DNA of 64,000 nucleotides from an uncultured Bacteroidales bacterium (GCA_949297125.1 CASFRS010000018.1:1-64000); one strand, 5' to 3'. Counted from the first letter of the stretch, positions 1 to 9,465 are shown. Translations and numbers: made by a program. The notes: generated by a model from the letters alone, not told the origin.

Positions 1-5
1 AAGAC

Positions 6-230
6 AGGCTGCACTCGGCATAATCAAACTCTTTGAGTTTGCTTCTGCTCTCGTTTGCACAACTTTGCTGCTGTTTCAGCGAAGATAGGCTGCACTCGGC
101 ATAATCAAACTCTTTGAGTTTGCTTCTGCTCTCGTTTGCACAACTTTGCTGCTGTTTCAGCGAAGATAGGCTGCACTCGGCATAATCAAACTCTTTGAGT
201 TTGCTTCTGCTCTCGTTTGCACTATCTTTG
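6..230 (+). repeat. Tandem 81-bp promoter-bearing repeat, 2.8 copies
   Basis: Units begin at 6, 87 and 168 with an exact 81-base period and are nearly identical. Each unit has the core GCACTCGGCAT, then an inverted repeat CAAACTC-TTT-GAGTTTG (25-41, 106-122, 187-203), then a CT-rich stretch and CTCGTTTGCA. The first two units continue into CAACTTTG, whereas the last ends in the consensus TATCTTTG. Related single copies lie at 56437-56497 and, inverted, at 53088-53152, with different hairpin arms. No reading frame is evident. Mobility mechanism unknown; I infer a dispersed non-coding element. Confidence 0.85.
200..230 (+). promoter_or_regulatory. Promoter at the end of the repeat
   Basis: TTTG at 200-203 is followed after 19 bases by TATCTTTG at 223-230, matching the Bacteroidota housekeeping promoter (TTTG, 19-21 bases, TAnnTTTG). 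The -33 TTTG is part of the 3' arm of the repeat hairpin. It would drive the gene starting at 266 with a leader of about 30 bases. Confidence 0.65.
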
Positions 231-265
231 TCCGCTAATTTGGAAAAGGAGTGTACGGAACAGAA

Positions 266-1477
266 ATGACACAACTGTATATATTCAATCCTGAAAATGA
301 TTTGGCTCTTGCAAACGGTTGCAGGAACTATTACCCTCCGCCTGCTGCTCGCCAGATAGCCCGCGACATGGCTTTGCTCCCGTTATGGTACTCGGCCGAT
401 AACGCTGTTGTGGTTGTCCCGGAGTGCCCCGATGCGGCTTTTGTGGAAAAAGCGGCGGAGAGTTTCGGTATAAGGTCAGGAATAGCCGTGCGGTCGAAGT
501 TCCGGGGTGCTCCTTACGTAACGGAGTGTGTTCCGTGGGGGTGGAGCCCGTACGTTGTAAAACGTTTTACCGACATGGGGATAAATCCGGCAATACTGCC
601 GTCGCAGGAGAGGATTTCATGGTATCGGGAGTTGTCGAACAGGAAAAGTGCAATAAGGATTTTGCAGAGTCTGAAGAGGAAAGGGTTGGACGTGCCCGAA
701 CCGTTGCCGGATTATGCCGGGTCGGTGGAGGATGCGATGCGGTTTGTCGAAACATTCCCGCGTTCCGTTCTGAAAGCCCCGTGGTCCGGCAGCGGGCACG
801 GACTGGTTTGGGGTAGAGGCATGCGCGAGCGTTCGGTAGAACAGTTGTGCAGGGGCATAATAAACCGACAGGGAGGGATTGTATGTGAAAGGGCGCTCGA
901 TAAAGTGGCGGATTTTGCAATGGAGTTCAATGCCGGTAAGGACGGGGTGGAATTTGCGGGGTATTCGTTGTTCCGTACCGATGAAAAAGGGGTATATCAG
1001 GGAAATCTTCTTGCCGATGACACCTGTATCGAGAACCTGTTGTGCCGGTATATAAGGAAAGAATACCTTTTCTCCTTGAGACAGGCAATGGCCGAAGTGT
1101 CGGGCGGTATCCTCGGCGGTAACTACCGCGGGGTTTTCGGAGTGGATATGATGATATACGATGATGCAGGTGTTTACCGTATCAATCCGTGCGTTGAACT
1201 TAACCTCAGGATGAGCATGGGGGCATTGGCGCGGGTGTTTTACGACCGGTATGTAGCTGAGGGCGTTGCGGGGCGTTTGGATATTCTCTATTTCGACAAG
1301 CCGGGCGAGGCTGTCCGGTATGTGGAAAACGCCGCAGCTGAATATCCCGCCACAATAGAGGGTAGGAGGCTCGTTTCGGGTGTGCTGCCTCTTGTCCCGG
1401 TAGCGGAGGATACAGGTTATGTCGCGCTGGCGAGGTGCGGCACGGCAGTATCAGAACTTCAGGAGTTCTCTGTATAA
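266..1477 (+). CDS. Conserved hypothetical protein, ATP-grasp-like
   Basis: A 403-residue protein I recognise only as a conserved Bacteroidales type. The N-terminus (YIFNPENDLALANG) is distinctive. The middle has VLKAPWSGSGHGLVWG, which resembles the ATP-binding Lys and glycine-rich loop of ATP-grasp enzymes, and the C-terminal part has FGVDMM...INPCVELNLRMSMG, like the metal-binding E-x-N-x-R of that fold. Substrate unknown. I chose ATG 266 over GTG 251 because the conserved N-terminus starts there. No signal peptide or membrane segment, so cytoplasmic. It is expressed from the promoter repeat just upstream and its 3' end overlaps the convergent maf gene by 27 bases. Confidence 0.75.
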   Translation: MTQLYIFNPENDLALANGCRNYYPPPAARQIARDMALLPLWYSADNAVVVVPECPDAAFVEKAAESFGIRSGIAVRSKFRGAPYVTECVPWGWSPYVVKRFTDMGINPAILPSQERISWYRELSNRKSAIRILQSLKRKGLDVPEPLPDYAGSVEDAMRFVETFPRSVLKAPWSGSGHGLVWGRGMRERSVEQLCRGIINRQGGIVCERALDKVADFAMEFNAGKDGVEFAGYSLFRTDEKGVYQGNLLADDTCIENLLCRYIRKEYLFSLRQAMAEVSGGILGGNYRGVFGVDMMIYDDAGVYRINPCVELNLRMSMGALARVFYDRYVAEGVAGRLDILYFDKPGEAVRYVENAAAEYPATIEGRRLVSGVLPLVPVAEDTGYVALARCGTAVSELQEFSV

Positions 1478-2044
1478 CCGCTGCATCGGAAGCCCCATTA
1501 CATTGTAATACGAGCCGTTTATGCTTTCAACGCCTATATAACCTATCCATTCCTGTACGCCGTATGCCCCGGCCTTGTCCAACGGCGAATACTTCCGTAC
1601 ATAGTATTCTATCTCTTCTGGCGACAGTTCCGCGAATTTCACATCAGTGGCAACCGTAAACGTACGTTCCTTTTCCCTGGTAGTCAGGGTTACGCCGGTA
1701 TAAACGGTGTGGGTATTGCCCGACAGTTGCCGGAGCATTTCTTCGGCTTCCTTTTCATCGGAGGGTTTCCCGTATACTTTTCCGTCGAGCCATACAATAG
1801 TATCGGCCGTTATGAGCAAAGTCTCTTCCGTCATCATGCTCTTGTACGATTCGGCCTTTTTTTTCGATATGTATGCCGGAATTTCGCCTCCCTTCAACCC
1901 TGAAGGGTAAGATTCGTCTATGTCCGGGAGCGATACCGTTTCGTACTCTATACCCAATCCTGCCAGCAATTCACGCCTGCGCGGCGAGTTGCTGGCTAAG
2001 AGGATCCTGTAATGCCCGAGGTTCTGCAATGTGTTGTGCATCAT
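1451..2044 (-). CDS. maf: Maf-like nucleotide pyrophosphatase
   Basis: About 197 residues. The N-terminal LASNSPRRRELL motif, ITADTIVW, and GKP followed by LSGNTHTVYTG identify the Maf/YhdE family, which hydrolyses dTTP, UTP or modified nucleotides to the monophosphate and has been linked to septum arrest. The start is uncertain: ATG 2044 or 2041 gives the usual short N-terminus, while ATG 2056 overlaps the stop of the upstream kdsC-like gene as ATGGTAA and could be translationally coupled. Last gene of a four-gene minus-strand operon (nitroreductase, DUF2520, phosphatase, maf), as is common in Bacteroidales. Its end overlaps the convergent gene by 27 bases. Confidence 0.9.
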   Translation of the reverse strand: MMHNTLQNLGHYRILLASNSPRRRELLAGLGIEYETVSLPDIDESYPSGLKGGEIPAYISKKKAESYKSMMTEETLLITADTIVWLDGKVYGKPSDEKEAEEMLRQLSGNTHTVYTGVTLTTREKERTFTVATDVKFAELSPEEIEYYVRKYSPLDKAGAYGVQEWIGYIGVESINGSYYNVMGLPMQRLYRELLKF

Positions 2045-2049
2045 GTTGT

Positions 2050-2571
2050 TTACCATCCGAATGCTTCGCCTTTCATCCACTTTCCCTGTGCCTTTAAAAC
2101 CTCTTCGATGACTTCCCTTGCACACCCTTGCCCGCCGTTACGCGACGATATGAATGTCGCCACCGATTTTATTTCCGGAGCTGCGTCGGCCGGACAACAC
2201 GGCAACCCCACTATTTTCATCGTTTCGTAGTCGGGAATATCGTCTCCCATGAATACTATTTCTTCGTCCTTAAGGTTGAAGGCATCGCGCCACTCCTTGT
2301 AAGTGGAGATCTTGTGCTTGATAGACATATATATGTATTTTACCCCGAGTCCCTTGAAGCGTTCATAGACAGCCCTTGTATGCCCGCCCGTAATAATGGC
2401 TATGTGGAATCCGAGTTTTACGGCCAGCTGTATGGCGTACCCGTCCTTTATGTTTACCATGCGCATCGGCTCGCCTTTGGGATGCAAGGTGATGGTCTCC
2501 GGCGACAGTACGCCGTCTACATCGAAAGCGAAACCTTTTATTTTGGTAAGGTCGTAGTTTATCTTGCTCAT
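2050..2571 (-). CDS. kdsC: HAD-family phosphatase, KdsC-like (KDO 8-phosphate phosphatase)
   Basis: 173 residues with the HAD catalytic motif FDVDGVLS (residues 16-23), motif II IITGG, and GDDIPD near the C-terminus, plus the tail [17 protein letters not shown] typical of the small capless YrbI/KdsC group. These proteins dephosphorylate 3-deoxy-D-manno-octulosonate 8-phosphate on the way to lipopolysaccharide KDO; some relatives act on other keto-acid phosphates, so the exact substrate is inferred. Cytoplasmic. Lies between the DUF2520 gene (11-base gap) and maf, with which its stop overlaps if the longer maf start is used. Confidence 0.82.
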   Translation of the reverse strand: MSKINYDLTKIKGFAFDVDGVLSPETITLHPKGEPMRMVNIKDGYAIQLAVKLGFHIAIITGGHTRAVYERFKGLGVKYIYMSIKHKISTYKEWRDAFNLKDEEIVFMGDDIPDYETMKIVGLPCCPADAAPEIKSVATFISSRNGGQGCAREVIEEVLKAQGKWMKGEAFGW

Positions 2572-2582
2572 ATACGATTTTT

Positions 2583-3380
2583 TTATTCAGTCCTTATTCC
2601 GTTACCGTAATTTGTGGCGGAGCGCATTATGCTGTCGCTCAGTGCCGTATAAAGTTCTTTAAGCCGTTCGTCCTTAATCTTTTCAAGATGTGCATTCATG
2701 ACTTTCCGGTCGTCGCGGACAGCCGGGCCGGTCTGTGCAAGGGCCGGGGGCATGGCAGCGGCCTTTGCCGCCGTCTCCTTTATAAGAGGGTGCAGCATGG
2801 AGTAGGGAAGCCCCGCCTCCTGCATTATGCATGATGCTATATGGTACAGGTGGTTTGTAAAGTTGCATGCGAAAACCGCAGCCACGTGAAGCATCCTCCG
2901 CTGCTCCGAATCGGCTGCCGTTACCGTTTTTGACAGCTTCTCCGACAATTCTCTTATTTCGGCGAGCGTACCCTTGTCGCAAGCCTCTATGAAAAGGGGA
3001 ATTTCGGAAAAATCCAGACTCCTGTTCCATGTGAATGTCTGTAGCGGATAGATTATGCCGTAGCGCGGACTTTTTCCGGCAAGGGTATCGGCCGATATCC
3101 CTCCCGATGTATGAATCAATATCGCACCGTTTTCGGGCAACTGCGATACGACCCCGGCTATTGCGTCGTCCTTTACCGAGATTATAACGGCATCGGGGTT
3201 TCCCATATCCGTGTCTTTTATACTGCCGGCATGTGCAACTCCCAGTTTTTCCGCCAGTTTTCGCGCATGTTCCGGATGCAGAGAACAGATACACCTTATT
3301 TCTATCCCCGCCTGTTTCAGGGCCGCACCCAAATGCGTGGCCACATTGCCTGCCCCTATTATCGCAACGCTCCTTATCAT
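2583..3380 (-). CDS. Rossmann-fold protein with DUF2520 C-terminal domain
   Basis: 265 residues. An NAD(P)-binding Rossmann motif opens the protein ([14 protein letters not shown], residues 5-18), and the C-terminal half (from about residue 125, with [20 protein letters not shown]) matches the DUF2520 helical domain. The layout recalls 6-phosphogluconate or ketopantoate reductase-like dehydrogenases, but no substrate is established. It is always found near kdsC and maf in Bacteroidales as far as I remember. The gap to the upstream nitroreductase gene is 16 bases, so it is likely cotranscribed. Confidence 0.8.
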   Translation of the reverse strand: MIRSVAIIGAGNVATHLGAALKQAGIEIRCICSLHPEHARKLAEKLGVAHAGSIKDTDMGNPDAVIISVKDDAIAGVVSQLPENGAILIHTSGGISADTLAGKSPRYGIIYPLQTFTWNRSLDFSEIPLFIEACDKGTLAEIRELSEKLSKTVTAADSEQRRMLHVAAVFACNFTNHLYHIASCIMQEAGLPYSMLHPLIKETAAKAAAMPPALAQTGPAVRDDRKVMNAHLEKIKDERLKELYTALSDSIMRSATNYGNGIRTE

Positions 3381-3396
3381 CCGGGATGTACGTCTG

Positions 3397-3924
3397 TTAC
3401 CATTTGCCTATGTGCACTTTCTCCCATTTGCTTTTTTCCGGGTCGTAAGGTTTCCGTTCCTCAGCTTTGTGCCCGAATGTTATCACAGACAGGACTGCAA
3501 ACTCGCCGGGAATCCCGAACATGTCCCTTATGTATTCTTCGGCCGGAGTGCCGTCGGCACCGAAACGCCCCCTTATCTGTATCCAGCAGCTGCCGATTCC
3601 CAAATCGGCAGCCTGGAGCTGCATTATGACAGAGGCGATAGAGGCGTCTTCTATCCACACGTCGCTTTTTGTCGTATCGGCGGTAACCACCACGGCAAGT
3701 TTTGCCCCGGCTATCGGCCCTGCGCCGAACTCCTTGCATAGGGCGAGTTTTTCAAGTTGTTCTTTCTCTTCTACAACAATAAACTCCCAACCCATTGTAG
3801 ATTTGGACGATGGCGACACAAGGGCCGCTTCAAGTATTAATTTTACCTGTTCGGGAGTCAATGCCTCCTCGGTGTATTTTCTGATGCTTCTGCGGTTAAG
3901 CAGCAAATCGTGAAAATTTTCCAT
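3397..3924 (-). CDS. Nitroreductase-family FMN oxidoreductase
   Basis: 175 residues from ATG 3924, chosen because the conserved N-terminus (ENFHDLLLNRRSIRKY) begins there; an upstream in-frame ATG at 3957 would add 11 residues without family support. RRSIRKY binds FMN phosphate, and SPSSKSTMGWEFIVV and the glycine-rich GIGSCWIQ stretch are typical of the family. It is predicted to reduce nitro or quinone-like substrates with NAD(P)H in the cytoplasm; the natural substrate is not known. First gene of the operon that continues with DUF2520, kdsC and maf. Confidence 0.85.
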   Translation of the reverse strand: MENFHDLLLNRRSIRKYTEEALTPEQVKLILEAALVSPSSKSTMGWEFIVVEEKEQLEKLALCKEFGAGPIAGAKLAVVVTADTTKSDVWIEDASIASVIMQLQAADLGIGSCWIQIRGRFGADGTPAEEYIRDMFGIPGEFAVLSVITFGHKAEERKPYDPEKSKWEKVHIGKW

Positions 3925-3959
3925 ATGGATGTAATGTTTATCCGTTCGTGTATTCAATG

Positions 3960-3990
3960 CGAAGTTATAATATTTATTCCGTTCTTACAA
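3960..3990 (-). promoter_or_regulatory. Promoter of the nitroreductase-maf operon
   Basis: On the minus strand TTG (990-988 of the 3 kb block, i.e. 3990-3988) is followed after 20 bases by TAACTTCG (3967-3960), one base from the Bacteroidota -7 consensus TAnnTTTG. It lies about 36 bases before the chosen start at 3924. Confidence 0.45.
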
Positions 3991-4071
3991 CCTGCTATAT
4001 GCGGCAAACGGCAGAAATAAAATTTGCTCTTTATATACGTTAAGGCATATTGTTACGTTATATTAATTGGC

Positions 4072-6504
4072 ATGTCTTTAATAAGGAGGATATATATAGT
4101 AGCGGCGTTTCTGCTTTTGCTGGCGAATCTTGACGTTTCGGCCCAGCGTTTTACTGTTTCCGGCAAGGTTATAGATGCCAACAATGAGCCTATGGAATTC
4201 GTCTCGGTCCGCATATCCTCTACCATGGACGGGGCTCTGACCAACGAAAAAGGGGAGTACAGCATATCGTCCATGAAACGGGATACGGCCGAACTGGTCT
4301 TTTCCTGTGTGGGGTACAAAACCGAAAAAAGGGTTCTGGTTGAACCCGAGGGACAGCTCCGGCTCAATATGCGCATGTACCACAAGGACTGGTATCTCGA
4401 TGAAATTTCCGTATCGGAATTCAGGAAGCAGACTTCGACGCTTGAAATACTCGACGCAAAAGACCTGAGGCTTATGCCCGACGCTACCGGTGGGAGCATA
4501 GAATCTCTGCTGACCAGCATGCCCGGCGTGCATTCCAATAACGAACTCAGTACCCAGTATTCGGTACGCGGCGGAAATTACGACGAGAACCTCGTATATA
4601 TAAACGGGATTGAGGTGTACCGCCCGCTTACCGTACAGTCCGGCCAGCAGGAAGGCCTCAGCATAATAAACCCCGATATGGTTGAATCCGTAGGGTTCTC
4701 ATCGGGCGGTTTCGCTGCGGAATACGGCGACAAGATGTCTTCCGTGCTCGATATAAAATACCGCAAGCCCGAGAAACCTGTCGAAGGGTCGGTTTCGGCA
4801 AGCCTTATGGGGGCGAGCGTTGCAATAGGCAGCAAGGTCGGGAACTTCACGCAGTTGCACGGGCTTCGCTACAAACGTAATACTTCGTTGCTCAGTTCGC
4901 TCGACATGCAGGGCGAATATGACCCTACGTTCATCGATTACCAGACTTACATGACGTACAGGATAAATTCCAGGTGGGGAATATCCCTGCTCGGAAACAT
5001 TTCGCATAACCTGTATAATTTCGTGCCTCAGACGCGGACCACAAGTTTCGGTACATATTCCTCACTCACGGAATTCAAGGTCTATTTCGACGGGGCCGAG
5101 CATGACAAGTTCCAGACCTTCTTCGGCGCCCTGACGCTCGATTATTCGCCCGATTCCAGGACCAAACTGTCGCTCTTTACATCGGCGTTTGCAACCAATG
5201 AGATAATAAAATACGATATAAGCGGGGAGTACTGGCTCAGTGAACTGGATGCCGCCCAGACCGGCGGGGAGGCTTCGACAGAAGCCGGGACGCTCGGTTA
5301 CGGTTCGTACCGCGAACATGCAAACAACCGTCTCAATGCCGCAATCTATGCCGTATCGTTGAAAGGCGTGTCGCACCTGAAGAAGAACAATGAACTGCAT
5401 TACGGAGTGAATTACCAGTACGAAAGGATAAAGGACCGCGTAAGGGAGTGGGAGACGCGCGACTCGGCAGGCTATAATCTCCCGCATACGGGTAACGGGA
5501 TAGATATGATATATGCCATATCGTCGCATCAGGATATGAATTCCAACCGCCTGTCCATGTATATTCAGGATATTTACAAGTGGGGCGGCAAGATAGGGCG
5601 TTTTACCTTGACTGCCGGGGTAAGGGCCGCCTATTGGGATTTCAACAACGAGTTTACCGTAAGTCCCCGTGCCTCGTTGGGGTATATCCCGTCGTTTGAA
5701 GAACGCCTTACGTTCCGCTTCGCGACGGGACTGTATTACCAGGCCCCGTTCTACAAGGAGTTGAGGGATACGGTGCGGAATGAAAACGGCAATGTGGTCG
5801 TTCAGTTGAACCGGAATATCAAATCGCAGCAGGCAGTCCATTTTATTCTCGGCAGCGACTTTACGTTCCGTCTGGCAAACCGCCCGTTCAAGTTTACGGC
5901 CGAAGCGTATTACAAGATATTGAACCACCTGATTCCCTACGAGGTGGACAATGTCAGCATCTGGTATCGCGACGGCAATGTCTCGCACGGGTATGCCACC
6001 GGGCTGGATATGAAACTTTTCGGCGAGTTCGTCCCGGGAGTGGATTCGTGGATCGGTTTTTCATTGATGTCCACGCAAGAGTATATAAACGGTGTAAAAG
6101 TGCCCCGGCCTACCGACCAGCGATACAGTTTTACAATATATTTCCAGGACTATATACCGCGCTTCCCACGTTTCAAGGTGAGCCTTAGGGGTGTGTTTGC
6201 CGACGGCCTGCCGCAGTCGGCCCCGCGCAAGGGCCGGGATCAGGGGTGGTTCAGGCCTCCGCCATACAAGCGTATCGACATAGGTGCCTACTGCATGTTG
6301 GCCGGAGGGAACGACCGTGTTATGAAACGTCCGTTTTTCAGGGAGTTGAAGAGCATATGGCTCGGGTTCGACGTATTCAACCTGTTCGATTTCAGCAACG
6401 TCAATTCATATTACTGGGTAACCGACATATACAACCAGCAAAGCGCAGTACCCAATTACCTTACGCGGCGTCAGTTCAATGTGAAGCTTACGGTCGACTT
6501 TTAA
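4072..6504 (+). CDS. TonB-dependent outer-membrane receptor with carboxypeptidase-regulatory-like domain
   Basis: 810 residues from ATG 4072, which begins directly with a signal peptide (IRRIYIVAAFLLLLANLDVSAQ). Residues about 27-110 form a CarboxypepD-reg-like domain (VSGKVIDANNEPMEFVSV), about 115-225 a plug domain (SIESLLTSMPGV, YSVRGGNYDENLVYINGIEV), and the rest a beta-barrel with alternating aromatic strands ending in LTVDF. It imports an unknown ligand using TonB energy. No SusD-like partner or enzyme genes follow, so it is not a typical polysaccharide-utilisation pair. The stop codon overlaps that of convergent comEC. Confidence 0.9.
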   Translation: MSLIRRIYIVAAFLLLLANLDVSAQRFTVSGKVIDANNEPMEFVSVRISSTMDGALTNEKGEYSISSMKRDTAELVFSCVGYKTEKRVLVEPEGQLRLNMRMYHKDWYLDEISVSEFRKQTSTLEILDAKDLRLMPDATGGSIESLLTSMPGVHSNNELSTQYSVRGGNYDENLVYINGIEVYRPLTVQSGQQEGLSIINPDMVESVGFSSGGFAAEYGDKMSSVLDIKYRKPEKPVEGSVSASLMGASVAIGSKVGNFTQLHGLRYKRNTSLLSSLDMQGEYDPTFIDYQTYMTYRINSRWGISLLGNISHNLYNFVPQTRTTSFGTYSSLTEFKVYFDGAEHDKFQTFFGALTLDYSPDSRTKLSLFTSAFATNEIIKYDISGEYWLSELDAAQTGGEASTEAGTLGYGSYREHANNRLNAAIYAVSLKGVSHLKKNNELHYGVNYQYERIKDRVREWETRDSAGYNLPHTGNGIDMIYAISSHQDMNSNRLSMYIQDIYKWGGKIGRFTLTAGVRAAYWDFNNEFTVSPRASLGYIPSFEERLTFRFATGLYYQAPFYKELRDTVRNENGNVVVQLNRNIKSQQAVHFILGSDFTFRLANRPFKFTAEAYYKILNHLIPYEVDNVSIWYRDGNVSHGYATGLDMKLFGEFVPGVDSWIGFSLMSTQEYINGVKVPRPTDQRYSFTIYFQDYIPRFPRFKVSLRGVFADGLPQSAPRKGRDQGWFRPPPYKRIDIGAYCMLAGGNDRVMKRPFFRELKSIWLGFDVFNLFDFSNVNSYYWVTDIYNQQSAVPNYLTRRQFNVKLTVDF

Positions 6505-8594
6505 ATGCCGAAACGCGCCACATATGCCCCTTCGCGTTTTATATCGTAACAGGGTATCCTAAGGGTACTGCATTCTTCAAGAATCCTGTTGCGGATATAC
6601 CACGGGACATTGGATGCTATTATGGTTTCGCCTATGTTGAAGAACTCGCATACTCTGGAGAAATCGCCGTTGAACCCCCATGTTATTACAACCTTGTCAA
6701 CGTAAAGCCTCTTTTCGGGGACGTTGTACCGGCTGAACCTGTCCGAGTCGAGAATTACAATCTTCTCTCCTCCGAATACCATGTACGGCATGGAAAGTAG
6801 GATACCCTTGTCTGTAATGGAGTCCGATGCGAACCGGACATCGGGAAACAGGTTCGCAAACCAGAAAGTTCCGGCCATTCTTCTTACGTCGTCGCCGCCG
6901 TCGGTTATGCCCGGGGTGATTATATAGTTGTACCACGGCGATGCCATGTTTATCGCCGTTATATCGTTGTCGTCATACACGGCAAAGGTGTATTTTTCCC
7001 TGTCTTTCATCCTGCCTGCGCTTTCGGCAAGGGTGAAAAGGAATACAAAGCAGGCGAGCCCGGTTATTATGCCGCTCCTCTTCGTGCGTATCCCCCATGC
7101 CGTGCAGAAAACGGTTATAAACAGGAATATAACGTATTCGGGTTTTATGAATATGCCGTCTATCGAAGAAAACGGCAAAGTCTCCGTCATTGCAGCCAGT
7201 CCGTTTATTGCCGCAAGCGACGTGTCGAGCAGGTATATGGCAATCCAGTGTTTCAACAAAACGGTAATGACGGCCAATGCCATTATAAACGGAAGGAGGG
7301 GGATTACCAACAGGTTGGTGAATATTCCGAGTACCGGTAATTGGTGAAAGTAGTATATGCATAAGGGCAGAGTCCCTGTTTGCGCCGCTGCAGTAACCGC
7401 CACTACGGAACTCAGTTTGCGCCGGAAGCCGTTGCCGTCGGGCAGATATGCCATAAAAAGCGGATAGAAGCAGAATATTGAAAATACAGCCGTATAGCTT
7501 AACTGAAACCCTACGTCGAACAAGTAGTATGGGTTGTATACGAGCATCAGGAACGCCGCTGCCAGCAGCGAATTCACCGATGTCCCTTTTCTGCCGATAA
7601 TCTCCCCGAACAGCACGAACGAAGCCATTATTCCCGCTCTTACGGCAGACGGGGGCATACCTGCCACGTAGACGTATCCCCATGTAACTGCAAGGCTTAT
7701 GGCCGGAATAAGCCGTCTCAGCCCGATATATTTGAGCGGGGAGAGCAGGAGGTATATCATGTACGCGATTATTCCCGTATGCAGGCCGCTGACGGCAAGG
7801 ATGTGCGAAAGCCCGGCTACTGAATAACTTGATCGCATCGATTGGGTCAATTGCGATGTGTCGCCGGCCAGAAGGGCTTTTACAAGGGCTTCCGAGCGGT
7901 ATTGCATGTTCAGGCTTTCTATCCGCTCAACAAGCATGCTGCGGGCATGTTGCGCGGCATCCGATACGGTCCTGCTGCTGTCGTGTCCCAGATATTCCCA
8001 GCTTCCTGCCGGCACGTATTGCGAATATAAGTACCCCTTCTTCTGCATCATGTCGCCGAAATCCGATCCGTACGGGTTGCTGCTGCCGCTTATGGGTTGC
8101 AGTTTCTCTTTAAAGATTATTGCGTCCCCCTTTTTCAGCATGGCGGAAAGCGAGTCTTTCTGGAAAAAGAGTGCAGCCGGCATATCAGAGCCGGTTTTTT
8201 CGCCGTTCTGTTTTACAAACTGCAACACGTTTATGCTGCACTGGATGCTCCGTTCCTGTTCCTTCGGAGGGGCGGTTATTATTGCGACAGCCGTTTCGGA
8301 CGAGGCGGGGGGTGCAGTATCGGCACGTTTCCCGTTAAGGGCCGTATTCAGCGAACCGGCAAACAGGAATACTGCAAAAACGGCATACCCGAAGTATCGC
8401 GATTTGGCGTATTTGTACCGGGGTGTGCCAACGGCATAGTAGCGTATCAGAAAAATAATTGCGGCAAGTACGGAAACGGCAGGGATGATATACCCGCCTG
8501 TTGCGAATTGTATTGCTATTCCTGCGATATAGGGGAGAAGAAAACGCAAGAAAGGGGCTTCTGCAACGCTTAAGAACCCCTTCCCGTTTTCCAT
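6501..8594 (-). CDS. comEC: ComEC/Rec2-family DNA uptake channel
   Basis: 697 residues, polytopic. An N-terminal pair of membrane helices and a soluble DUF4131-like region (about 25-190) precede the Competence domain with GLSHILAVSGLHTG (about 265-278) and MPPSAVRAGIMASF, followed by many helices. The C-terminal soluble part (about 540-697) resembles a shortened beta-lactamase-like region but lacks the HxHxDH metal motif, as in many Bacteroidota homologues. Likely transports single-stranded DNA across the inner membrane. It follows rpe by 33 bases and is probably cotranscribed with it. Confidence 0.88.
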   Translation of the reverse strand: MENGKGFLSVAEAPFLRFLLPYIAGIAIQFATGGYIIPAVSVLAAIIFLIRYYAVGTPRYKYAKSRYFGYAVFAVFLFAGSLNTALNGKRADTAPPASSETAVAIITAPPKEQERSIQCSINVLQFVKQNGEKTGSDMPAALFFQKDSLSAMLKKGDAIIFKEKLQPISGSSNPYGSDFGDMMQKKGYLYSQYVPAGSWEYLGHDSSRTVSDAAQHARSMLVERIESLNMQYRSEALVKALLAGDTSQLTQSMRSSYSVAGLSHILAVSGLHTGIIAYMIYLLLSPLKYIGLRRLIPAISLAVTWGYVYVAGMPPSAVRAGIMASFVLFGEIIGRKGTSVNSLLAAAFLMLVYNPYYLFDVGFQLSYTAVFSIFCFYPLFMAYLPDGNGFRRKLSSVVAVTAAAQTGTLPLCIYYFHQLPVLGIFTNLLVIPLLPFIMALAVITVLLKHWIAIYLLDTSLAAINGLAAMTETLPFSSIDGIFIKPEYVIFLFITVFCTAWGIRTKRSGIITGLACFVFLFTLAESAGRMKDREKYTFAVYDDNDITAINMASPWYNYIITPGITDGGDDVRRMAGTFWFANLFPDVRFASDSITDKGILLSMPYMVFGGEKIVILDSDRFSRYNVPEKRLYVDKVVITWGFNGDFSRVCEFFNIGETIIASNVPWYIRNRILEECSTLRIPCYDIKREGAYVARFGI

Positions 8595-8627
8595 TTCCGT
8601 TATGACTTTTTGGTGCGTGGATGTCCA

Positions 8628-9275
8628 TTATAATGCTTTCAGCTCCGATATCGTGGCAATCGGGTCTTCTGCCTTGAATACCCAGTTGCCTGCAACGAGC
8701 ACATCTGCACCGGCTTCTACAACCTGTTTGCCGGTCTGGTTATTGATGCCTCCGTCTACTTCTATCAGGGCGTTGGAGTTTTTCCTTAAAATGAGTTCTT
8801 TCAGGGCCGATACCTTGTTTACCGTATTGGGTATGAACTTTTGCCCTCCGAAGCCGGGGTTTACCGACATCAGCAACACCATGTCGAGGTCTGCCACAAT
8901 ATCCTCCAGCATGGCTACCGGGGTGTGCGGGTTCAATGTTACGGCAGCTTTCATGCCGGCCTCCTTTATCTGCTGGATGCTCCTGTGCAGGTGCGTGGAT
9001 GCTTCGTAATGGATGTTCATGATATAGCCTCCGCAATCCTTTACCTGCCTTATGAATTTGGTCGGCTCTACAATCATCAGGTGTACATCGAGGGGCTTTT
9101 CGGAGAGTTTCTTTACATACTCCAGGACCGGGAACCCGAACGAGATATTCGGTACGAATACCCCGTCCATTACGTCTATATGAAGCCATTCCGCTTCACT
9201 TCGGTTTACCGTTTCTATGGATGCGGCAAGATTGCCGAAGTCGGCCGAGAGCAGCGAAGGTGATACTATTGCCAT
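8628..9275 (-). CDS. rpe: Ribulose-phosphate 3-epimerase
   Basis: 215 residues, full length for the family. SPSLLSADFGNL at the N-terminus, HIDVMDGVFVPNISFG with the metal-binding His and Asp, DVHLMI, MSVNPGFGGQ and EVDGGIN are the family signatures. It interconverts ribulose 5-phosphate and xylulose 5-phosphate in the pentose phosphate pathway in the cytoplasm. Upstream gene of the rpe-comEC pair. Confidence 0.96.
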   Translation of the reverse strand: MAIVSPSLLSADFGNLAASIETVNRSEAEWLHIDVMDGVFVPNISFGFPVLEYVKKLSEKPLDVHLMIVEPTKFIRQVKDCGGYIMNIHYEASTHLHRSIQQIKEAGMKAAVTLNPHTPVAMLEDIVADLDMVLLMSVNPGFGGQKFIPNTVNKVSALKELILRKNSNALIEVDGGINNQTGKQVVEAGADVLVAGNWVFKAEDPIATISELKAL

Positions 9276-9382
9276 GTTTTTTGTCTTTTATGCGGTTTCG
9301 GGTGCAGGGATTCACCGCTGCGGCGCTCGTGTGCTGTCGTGTGCATGGGCAATGCGGGAATCCGTGTTTTGTATTCCTTTTG

Positions 9383-9390
9383 CAAAGTTA
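9383..9390 (-). promoter_or_regulatory. rpe: Possible -7 element of rpe
   Basis: TAACTTTG on the minus strand matches TAnnTTTG and lies about 110 bases before the rpe start. I see no good TTTG at the expected distance upstream, so support is partial. Confidence 0.35.
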
Positions 9391-9465
9391 ATAAATAACA
9401 GCAAGATTCCTTGTCGTGTCGCCGCAAAAAAAGAAATGCGGTTGCTGGCGTTTGAATATGCAAAA

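Noticed and set aside
6-230. A CRISPR array
   Set aside because: Units are nearly identical over the full 81 bases with no unique spacers, and no cas genes are present.
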